Assembly (NCBI GenBank): GCA_964370005.1
Contig: CAYJGR010000028.1
Coordinates: 1 to 25,592, forward strand
Origin: Heteroruminococcus sp964370005
GTDB lineage: Bacteria > Bacillota > Clostridia > Oscillospirales > Ruminococcaceae
Length of the DNA stretch: 25,592 bases
Direction: 5' to 3'
Notes under the pieces: generated by a model
Told to the model about the DNA's origin: nothing
The model's database searches: none
Seen by the model: only the letters and a program-made list of their open reading frames with translations
Made by a program: the position numbers and the translations under genes
Part shown: in pieces, positions 20,013 to 25,592 of the stretch
How the letters are laid out: each line of letters begins with the position of its first letter
Position numbering within the stretch: position 1 is the stretch's first letter

Positions 20013-21236
20013 CTAGCTGCTCGCGGCCAAGCTGACAACAGTGAAGCCCTCATGAACAACCACGTTGCCGCCGACAAAAACATCACCAAGCACAGCCATC
20101 ATACGCTCCACGCTCTTGACGCTCTCATCAATGCGGATGGAGTACTGGCCAAACAGGCCGAGCAGGTAGTGCATGGGATTGCCGAAAAACATGGTGGAAA
20201 TTGCGGTCGCGCCTTGCGTTGCCGTGGACAGAGGCGTCAGGTTGCTGTTGATGGTATACGGCATGATGAAGCCGCCGTCGCGAATGGTACCGGTATTGCC
20301 ATTTGCAACCACCTCGAAAAGGCGTTTCTTTTCGTTCGTGCCTCTGAACTCGCCAATAGCCTGCAGGTCGCGCTTGTTGAGGTACAGACGAGCACCCCCG
20401 GCGACGTCTTCGTCAGTGCCGTAGCTGTACATGAGGTCATGCAGCGTGTCCTCGGTGAACGAGGTCACTTCCATGGTCTTGCTCATGAAATTCCCATCGA
20501 CATCTTTGGCGCCGATGATGCCGAACATATCCGGCGAAGCCTGGCCATCGCCAAGGCAGATATAACCGGCAACCTTGCGGCGCAGCGCCTGCAGCGCCAT
20601 ACTGCGGATCTTAGCCTCATACGCAACCGGGGTTAGCTTGCGAATGTTGCGATCGACAAGGCTGGTCACAGAAACCTCAAACGGCGAAATCTTGACATAG
20701 CCGAATGTGGGATCAGACAGAGTGCGAGCCTTGCCGGCCTGCGTCGTGACTTTGCCGCCCTGGGCAGCTTGCTCCGCCTTCACGTAAGGCACAAGATAGG
20801 TACCCATGCCCTCCAGACCTTCAACGGACACCTCATCGATGACCGAGCTGACAGGGCGATCCTTATCGCGGATGGTGGGAGACACCTCAGTGGGCTTTGC
20901 AAGCGAGCCGCTTGCAAGGGTTGTGCTGTTTTTGACGTCGAGGCCCATGCCGGCAATGGCATCGTCCACGCTAATGGACATGCGACCGGTGGACACAAAT
21001 TCCTCGACGCGGCCTGCAGCATCAGGGGCGAGAGCGGACACAGGGGCACTCATTGCAGCAAATCTCGCCTGCTCATCCATCAAGTTCTTGATGTCGGTGA
21101 TCTGGGCGTTCATTGCCGTGGCCTGCTGCATCATTTCGGTGTACTTCTCCTGCTGACCGTCCGTCAGGGCGGCCTGCGCGGAGTCGAGCAGCGCCGCGCG
21201 CTGGCTCATCAGGTCTACGAGTTCTTTCTTGGGCAT
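20013..21236 (-). CDS. Major capsid protein (HK97 fold)
   Basis: The 407-residue protein begins MPKKELVDLMSQRAALLDSA. Residues about 1-70 form a coiled coil, the delta/scaffold domain of HK97-type capsid precursors that is removed by the neighbouring protease. The remainder has HK97 landmarks: 'GTYLVPYVKAEQ', 'ISPFEVSVTSLVDRNIRKL' and 'YLNKRDLQAIGEFRGT'. 'MFFGNPMHYLLGLFGQYSIR' and 'VVHEGFTVV' close the fold. I chose ATG 21236 behind AGGAGGT (TTG 21242 is the alternative). The order portal, protease, capsid, connector is canonical. Confidence 0.94.
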   Translation of the reverse strand: MPKKELVDLMSQRAALLDSAQAALTDGQQEKYTEMMQQATAMNAQITDIKNLMDEQARFAAMSAPVSALAPDAAGRVEEFVSTGRMSISVDDAIAGMGLDVKNSTTLASGSLAKPTEVSPTIRDKDRPVSSVIDEVSVEGLEGMGTYLVPYVKAEQAAQGGKVTTQAGKARTLSDPTFGYVKISPFEVSVTSLVDRNIRKLTPVAYEAKIRSMALQALRRKVAGYICLGDGQASPDMFGIIGAKDVDGNFMSKTMEVTSFTEDTLHDLMYSYGTDEDVAGGARLYLNKRDLQAIGEFRGTNEKKRLFEVVANGNTGTIRDGGFIMPYTINSNLTPLSTATQGATAISTMFFGNPMHYLLGLFGQYSIRIDESVKSVERMMAVLGDVFVGGNVVVHEGFTVVSLAASS

Positions 21237-21250
21237 AATCAATCTACCTC

Positions 21251-22078
21251 CTAATATTTGAAGCGCTCACGCTCTAACGCTAACGCCGCCTCATGTTTCC
21301 AGTCCTCGCTGATTGCGAGGGATTGTGCAGGGACACCGCCTTGTGCGCCCTCCGATGCAGCAGCCTGCGTCTCGGCAGCAGGCGCAGCCACAGGGTGCAG
21401 CGGATCCGCCTCAGCACCGGCCAGCACCGCTGCTTCATATCGCTTGAGCAAGCTATTATAGTCAGAGTCAAACACGCCGGCAGATGCAACAAACTGCACC
21501 GACTGCCCAAGCTGCATCTGCACATCGGCCGCCATTTGGTCTGCATAGATGACTTCGTCTGCAAAACCATGCTTAATGGCGTCCTGCGCATGCATCCACG
21601 AGTCTTTTTCCATCATCGTCAACAGCTCCGCGCGCGTAGTCTTGCCTGCACAGCGCAACTCATATGCATTCAGCGCCCCGTCTGTGATGGAGCGAAGCGC
21701 CGCGGCAGCTGACTCCATGTCATGATGAGTGCCTGCTGCAATAGAGCTTGGCAAGTGGATCATCACTTGCGCCACAGGATATATCTGCACATGACTGCAA
21801 GCGGCCAGCATAATCGATGCAGCAGACCCTGCGAGGCTCTGCACTTGGCCGGTTACTTTGCGGCCGCTGGCCTCAAGGTCTTTGATAATGCCGTACATCT
21901 CGAAGCCGGCAAAAACACTACCACCGCCGCTGTTAAAAACCAGCTCAATCGGCTCATCCGCGGACAATTCAGCTATCTCCCTGCGCAGCTTTGACGGATG
22001 ACAGCAGGAAATCCCTAGCCAGTTATACAGCCAAGAAATGCCGTCAGAAACAATTTCGCCATTTAGTAAAATCTTCAT
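21251..22078 (-). CDS. Head maturation protease (ClpP/S14-like)
   Basis: The 275-residue protein begins MKILLNGEIVSDGISWLYNW. The ClpP fold covers about residues 1-185: 'IELVFNSGGGSVFAGFEMYG' (oxyanion loop), 'SLAGSAASIMLAACSHVQIY' with catalytic S88, and 'MIHLPSS' with catalytic H108. Residues 200-275 are an Ala/Gln-rich tail ('AVLAGAEADPLHPVAAPAAE') common in phage prohead proteases and possibly a scaffold segment. It processes the capsid delta domain during head maturation. Start overlaps the portal stop (ATGA, 22075-22078). Confidence 0.95.
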   Translation of the reverse strand: MKILLNGEIVSDGISWLYNWLGISCCHPSKLRREIAELSADEPIELVFNSGGGSVFAGFEMYGIIKDLEASGRKVTGQVQSLAGSAASIMLAACSHVQIYPVAQVMIHLPSSIAAGTHHDMESAAAALRSITDGALNAYELRCAGKTTRAELLTMMEKDSWMHAQDAIKHGFADEVIYADQMAADVQMQLGQSVQFVASAGVFDSDYNSLLKRYEAAVLAGAEADPLHPVAAPAAETQAAASEGAQGGVPAQSLAISEDWKHEAALALERERFKY

Positions 22079-23337
22079 TTTTTATTGCCTCCGTTTCGTT
22101 TTATGCTCAATTCGCGCCAAAGAGATAGCGGCACATAGTTCAGCGATGCGTTGCGCTCATCGCCGCCCTCCACGTCGGGCAGGTCTTCCTTCTCCCGAAT
22201 ATCATTGACGGAGAAGCCTCCCGTGTCGCGCATGGCCTTAAACCATGCAGCCCGGCTTGCATAATCGCCGCGGAGCTCCGCGAACATGTCCAAGCGGATG
22301 CGCAGCCCCTGCGCAATCTCGCTCTGGGTAAGAAGCTTCCATGTCAGCTCCTCTTCCCACTGGGTTATAATTGGTTGCAGCGTAGAGACAATGTACTCAA
22401 TGGCGTTTTGCTCATTGCTGCTGTAGCTCTGCTTGCCGGCCTGCAGCTTATACAGCGGCACACCAAAAAATCTGGCAATGTCCTGCACGGAGATTTCAGA
22501 GTTTTCAACGAATTGCGCGTCGCGGTTTGTGGTAGCCATGGGCTGGTATTTGAGCCCCAAGTCAAGCACCGCAATCCTAAACGCGTTAGCGGCGCCGCCA
22601 TGCCGCTTTTCCCACTCCTGGCGCACAAGATCTTTGATCGCAATATCGGTTTCTGCGCCCTCGCTGTCCTTGATTTTCTTAGTGCCAGACAAATCCGACT
22701 CTGTGTGCAACAGGCCAGAGGGTTGGCCGCCGCGCTCATAAAATGTGCGATTATAGACCGACGCGGCATTTCCGCCTGCAATGACATCAGCTGCATAGCT
22801 CAAAACGCTGGTGCCGGTCTTGCCATCTCGCGTATAGGCCATCAGATGGATCATGTCATGGGGGTCCAATCTGTGCGGCGTGCTGTCGACGGGGTGCGTG
22901 ACATCGTACCACCGGTGCCCCCGCTGGTCAAACCAGACGTTCACCAATCCGCTTGGCACAGGAATGAGCTCCACCGGGCGCATCGTTGCGGGATCTCGAA
23001 CAATCCAGAGGTACCCATTGCCGGACAGCAGACGGTTGGCCTCGACCATTTTCTTTGCAACGAACGCCGCATGATGAACATTCGCGCGCACATCCAGCAG
23101 CGAGGTCAAAAAGTGAGGTACTCGCTCGCGAGTTGCCGCATTGACCACATAAATCGGGAGCTTTGCAACAGAGTCCGACAAAACCTCCACGCAGCGATTG
23201 ACCGCGGAGAGCTTCATCGCGGCAGTTTCGCTCACCACCGCAGGGGCGCCCCCTCCGTCTATCCCGAAGATTGAGGGCACTGCGCCATCACTGGAGGAAA
23301 ACAGGGATCGAATGCCACGCGCAAGCGCATCAGCCAT
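22075..23337 (-). CDS. Portal protein (HK97/SPP1-type, phage_portal family)
   Basis: The 420-residue protein begins MADALARGIRSLFSSSDGAV. 'MKLSAVNRCVEVLSDSVAKL', 'NGYLWIVRDPATMRPVELIP', 'HLMAYTRDGKTGTSVLSYAA' and 'IARFFGVPLYKLQAG' with 'YSSNEQNAIEYIVSTL' are conserved phage_portal blocks. It forms the dodecameric DNA entry vertex. ATG 23337 has a GGAGGAGGTG site; an upstream TTG is less likely. It overlaps the small membrane protein gene by 8 bp. Confidence 0.96.
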   Translation of the reverse strand: MADALARGIRSLFSSSDGAVPSIFGIDGGGAPAVVSETAAMKLSAVNRCVEVLSDSVAKLPIYVVNAATRERVPHFLTSLLDVRANVHHAAFVAKKMVEANRLLSGNGYLWIVRDPATMRPVELIPVPSGLVNVWFDQRGHRWYDVTHPVDSTPHRLDPHDMIHLMAYTRDGKTGTSVLSYAADVIAGGNAASVYNRTFYERGGQPSGLLHTESDLSGTKKIKDSEGAETDIAIKDLVRQEWEKRHGGAANAFRIAVLDLGLKYQPMATTNRDAQFVENSEISVQDIARFFGVPLYKLQAGKQSYSSNEQNAIEYIVSTLQPIITQWEEELTWKLLTQSEIAQGLRIRLDMFAELRGDYASRAAWFKAMRDTGGFSVNDIREKEDLPDVEGGDERNASLNYVPLSLWRELSIKRNGGNKK

Positions 23338-23497
23338 CCGCACCACCTCCTCCGTCGCCGCCAATCATCAGCACGCCGATGACGCAAACCAGCACCCCGG
23401 CCACGATGACGCCCACCGGCACGCTCAACAGCGCAACGCCGGTGCTGATCAGCAGCGCGCCAAGCCCAACCATCATGCTGGGCAGTGTTTGTCTCAT
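23330..23497 (-). CDS. Small hydrophobic membrane protein
   Basis: The 55-residue protein begins MRQTLPSMMVGLGALLISTG and consists of two adjacent hydrophobic segments (about residues 6-22 and 25-43) with a Gly/Asp C-terminus ('GGDGGGGADG'). It is preceded by GGGAGGCGG at good spacing to ATG 23497. Small membrane proteins at this point between terminase and portal are seen in several Firmicutes phages, without a known role. Dispersed palindrome copy 6 lies 16-32 bp upstream of its start. It might be a late entry-exclusion factor, but nothing shows this directly. Confidence 0.7.
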   Translation of the reverse strand: MRQTLPSMMVGLGALLISTGVALLSVPVGVIVAGVLVCVIGVLMIGGDGGGGADG

Positions 23498-23512
23498 GGT
23501 ACCGCCTCCCAT

Positions 23513-23529
23513 GTGTCCAATTTGGACAC
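23513..23529. repeat. Dispersed palindrome copy 6 (GTGTCC-N5-GGACAC)
   Basis: GTGTCCAATTTGGACAC, in the gap between the large terminase stop (23544) and the small membrane protein start (23497), just upstream of its ribosome site, like copy 1 before the integrase. Confidence 0.9.
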
Positions 23530-23543
23530 TTATGTCGTTAAAT

Positions 23544-25343
23544 CTACATCGACCAGCCGCCGGCGCTGATTTTGTCCGCCAATGTCGGCTTATTTCGCCG
23601 CAGGAGCGCAAGGCTCAGTGCGTTCATCAGCGCGGCGGCCAAGTCGATGCGCTGCGTGTCGTTTTTGTGCTTTTTGCTCAATTTTATATCGTCGTAGTTG
23701 TTTTTGACCTCTTCGGCATTGCCAAAGCACCAAAGCAGCAGCGCATTGTGCTCAACAACTACTTTTCCTTGCAATAACAGCTCGCGGAAGCCCTTCACGG
23801 CCATATTTTGACCGGCGCAGGTCTGCGAAATTTCGACACAAAGGTCTTCGTTTGACTTTTGCTCGCCAAGAGATATGGCCAAGTCTGTGGCATTGTGTCC
23901 GTCGTATGCCACATGGAGTAAATTCCAGTCGTGCGCCGCCTCATTGCCGAGAATCCACGTGCCGACATAGGAGTTATCTGTCACCGCCCCGGGCGTGAGT
24001 GTGCAATATCCGCGCTCGGCCCATGACTTGTATGGCACCTTGTCTGTCTTCTCGTGCCGCTCCGCGCCGTCTTGGGGCATGAACCCATGCGCCCGAAACG
24101 CTACCCGGCCATCCGGGAGCAAAAACACTGCGCCCGCGGCGCTTAAGTCAATTTTCTTGCCGAGGTCAAAGCCGCACCATACTTCTAATCCATCAGTCAA
24201 GGCCGCGAACTCATCCGCGGAGACCTGCGCCGCCTTGAGCAGGCGCATACAGTTCTCGTCCAGATACCTGTGCACACTGCCTGTCTGCCACTGGCACATG
24301 CGCCGAGTCAAAAACGCGCGGATTTTATGGGCATCGTTTGAGCCGTAGGCCGCGCCGTATTCCGTCTCGATTTGCCCGAGCAGGATTTTGGCATATGCAC
24401 TGCCGTGACGCAAGCAGGGGTTTGCCTTCTCCCATTTTTCGCGGTCATGCACGTTGTCGTCAGCATCCAGCTCGCGGATCATTACGAAATAGGTTTCGTC
24501 AGGCACCTCGCCGGTCACGACCTGGCGCGCATACTCCTCTTCGCGGAAACAGGGCTTGCTTTGCGCATCGTCGCCGGCAGTGGTGATCACGTCCAGCAAA
24601 GATTGTGGCCGCTTGCCAAATGAGTTCAAACCGAGATCATAAATTTCCGATGTCGCATGCGCGTGGTATTCATCCAAAACGAAATACGACGGCGCGCCCG
24701 AGTCCTTATTTTTGGTATCGCGAGACAGCGCTCGCATATAGCCACCGCGCAGGCGGTGTGCAATAGGGTTAGCGCGGGGGATGTAAAGCCGCTTTTCAAT
24801 GGCCGGAGAGGCGAGGGCAATCTTCTTGGCGTCGCCCAGGACGCGCATGGCCTGGCCGCGGTCAACCGCCGCGCACTCCACCTCTGGCTCTTGCTCATAG
24901 ACGGCTAGATTTGTTTTGTAAGGCGGATACATGGCATCCGCGCACATGTGATATAGACCCTGCGCCGATTTTTCCGTAGATTTATAATTTCCGCGTGCTC
25001 GCTTGTTGTATGTGCGGGAAAATCGGCGCGCGCCGGTGTCATTATGGACCCAGCCATAGACATTACCCAGATCAAACACCTGCCATGGCTCCAAATCAAT
25101 CGGCGCACGCTGAGCGACACCGCGAACTTGAATGCACTGCGCAAACCATCGCACAATCCGATCGGCGCGCGTGGTGTCGAAAACATACGGAAAATCAGGC
25201 TGTCCTTGCCGGTCAAGGTCTCGAAGGTGCCGCTCACAAGCAGCGATTTCCATCTCGCAGCACTTTTCCTGTAGCCTGCCCTGCGCGACCTGCTTGGCGT
25301 ACACGGAAACCGCATGGTGCCGGCCGGTCTGCACCCTAGCCAT
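23544..25343 (-). CDS. terL: Terminase large subunit (Terminase_1 family)
   Basis: The 599-residue protein begins MARVQTGRHHAVSVYAKQVA. The ATPase domain (about 80-280) shows 'LEPWQVFDLGNVYGW' (adenine-binding Q), a deviant Walker A 'KRARGNYKSTEKS' (114-126) and a Walker B 'FVLDEYH' with D224/E225. The C-terminal RNase H-like nuclease (about 388-590) has 'CGFDLGKKIDLSA' with D393 and a second acidic block 'VAYDGHNATDLA'. It packages and cuts phage DNA; the Terminase_1 type with a P27-like small subunit and HK97 protease usually implies a cos-type packager. Its ATG overlaps the small terminase stop (ATGA). Confidence 0.96.
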   Translation of the reverse strand: MARVQTGRHHAVSVYAKQVAQGRLQEKCCEMEIAACERHLRDLDRQGQPDFPYVFDTTRADRIVRWFAQCIQVRGVAQRAPIDLEPWQVFDLGNVYGWVHNDTGARRFSRTYNKRARGNYKSTEKSAQGLYHMCADAMYPPYKTNLAVYEQEPEVECAAVDRGQAMRVLGDAKKIALASPAIEKRLYIPRANPIAHRLRGGYMRALSRDTKNKDSGAPSYFVLDEYHAHATSEIYDLGLNSFGKRPQSLLDVITTAGDDAQSKPCFREEEYARQVVTGEVPDETYFVMIRELDADDNVHDREKWEKANPCLRHGSAYAKILLGQIETEYGAAYGSNDAHKIRAFLTRRMCQWQTGSVHRYLDENCMRLLKAAQVSADEFAALTDGLEVWCGFDLGKKIDLSAAGAVFLLPDGRVAFRAHGFMPQDGAERHEKTDKVPYKSWAERGYCTLTPGAVTDNSYVGTWILGNEAAHDWNLLHVAYDGHNATDLAISLGEQKSNEDLCVEISQTCAGQNMAVKGFRELLLQGKVVVEHNALLLWCFGNAEEVKNNYDDIKLSKKHKNDTQRIDLAAALMNALSLALLRRNKPTLADKISAGGWSM

Positions 25344-25592
25344 CAGTCACCAAAGAGATCATCGTCAGGCTCTCGCGCCGCGGCCTCAGACTTTTTGCGA
25401 GCAAGCCGCACGCGGCCCATTGGCGTAAGCCCCAAAGAGTTAGCAAACTGCAAGATCGATGCATCAAGACGAAGCACCAGCCCCGGATCAGCATCAGGAT
25501 CCTTGCGCAGCTCCTCGGCAAGAGCCAGCTTCTGGCAATAGATATGCAGCACGTCAATATCCAGATCGTCCAAGATGGACAAGCCGTCCATT
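25343..25592 (-). CDS. terS: Terminase small subunit, P27-like (N-terminus beyond window)
   Basis: The 82 residues visible ('MDGLSILDDLDIDVLHIYCQ' to 'REPDDDLFGD') match the C-terminal part of P27-family small terminases: a 'DxDxxHIYCQ' helix, 'DPGLVLRLDASILQFANSLG' and the hallmark 'LGLTPMGRVRLARKK' segment. The ATG near the window edge is probably internal, since P27 proteins are normally about 150 residues. It recognises packaging sites and recruits the large subunit. It overlaps terL by 3-4 bp and opens the late operon at this edge. Confidence 0.9.
   Translation of the reverse strand, partial: MDGLSILDDLDIDVLHIYCQKLALAEELRKDPDADPGLVLRLDASILQFANSLGLTPMGRVRLARKKSEAAAREPDDDLFGD

Noticed and set aside
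1..25592. CRISPR arrays, rRNA genes, complete tRNA genes, insertion sequences
   Set aside because: I saw no regularly spaced repeats, no rRNA segments, no complete tRNA cloverleaf (only the half at 3819-3863) and no transposase-like frames.

Overview
The window is most of a temperate, contractile-tailed bacteriophage (PBSX/Xkd-type myovirus morphology, HK97-fold head) of a Gram-positive, probably clostridial host. The reasons are strong AGGAGG-type ribosome sites, frequent GTG/TTG starts, Xkd-family tail genes, a phi-LC3-type holin and a P27-type small terminase. Nearly all genes are on the minus strand, tightly packed, with many ATGA/GTGA stop-start overlaps. The exceptions are three plus-strand lysogeny genes: a CI-like repressor, a DEDDh exonuclease and a tyrosine integrase.

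Layout, left to right. 1-791 (-): start of the early/lytic operon, with a Cro-like regulator, a small probable DNA-binding protein and a partial unknown gene. 792-1041: genetic switch, with a near-consensus early promoter on the minus strand, repeated operator-like sequences, and a roughly 98-nt highly structured 5' leader that begins exactly at the predicted transcription start. 1042-3700 (+): repressor, exonuclease, integrase. 3695-3939: attP, with the 3' half of a tRNA-Pro(UGG) gene as core, flanked by direct repeats that look like integrase arm sites and followed by a strong bidirectional terminator. 3968-5822 (-): four unrecognised genes separated from the late operon by a terminator. 5920-8310 (-): membrane/HTH protein, small membrane protein, amidase endolysin, holin. 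8313-16050 (-): fibre region, baseplate (XkdU, T, S, R, Q, P) and tape measure. 16059-18694 (-): tail chaperone with a -1 frameshift, tube, sheath, tail terminator. 18697-25592 (-): head-tail joining genes, capsid, protease, portal, small membrane protein, large terminase and the partial small terminase.

Because attP lies between the integrase and the end of the late region, and only half a tRNA is present, the sequence represents the excised/circular phage (or a circularly permuted viral contig), not an integrated prophage bounded by attL/attR. On integration the phage would restore tRNA-Pro with its own 3' half and supply a terminator directly behind it.

The most unusual signals are: (1) six copies of an exact 6-bp-arm palindrome, GTGTCC-N5-GGACAC, spread over the whole window in both intergenic and coding sequence, like a stoperator or another genome-wide protein/RNA site; (2) the structured leader RNA at +1 of the early transcript; (3) a DEDDh exonuclease with an N-terminal coiled coil in the lysogeny operon, a candidate superinfection-exclusion gene; (4) a textbook A_AAA_AAG frameshift site that fuses a second 54-residue domain to the tail chaperone. 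A 10-N run at 10075-10084 interrupts the xkdU-like gene and is inconsistent with its reading frame.
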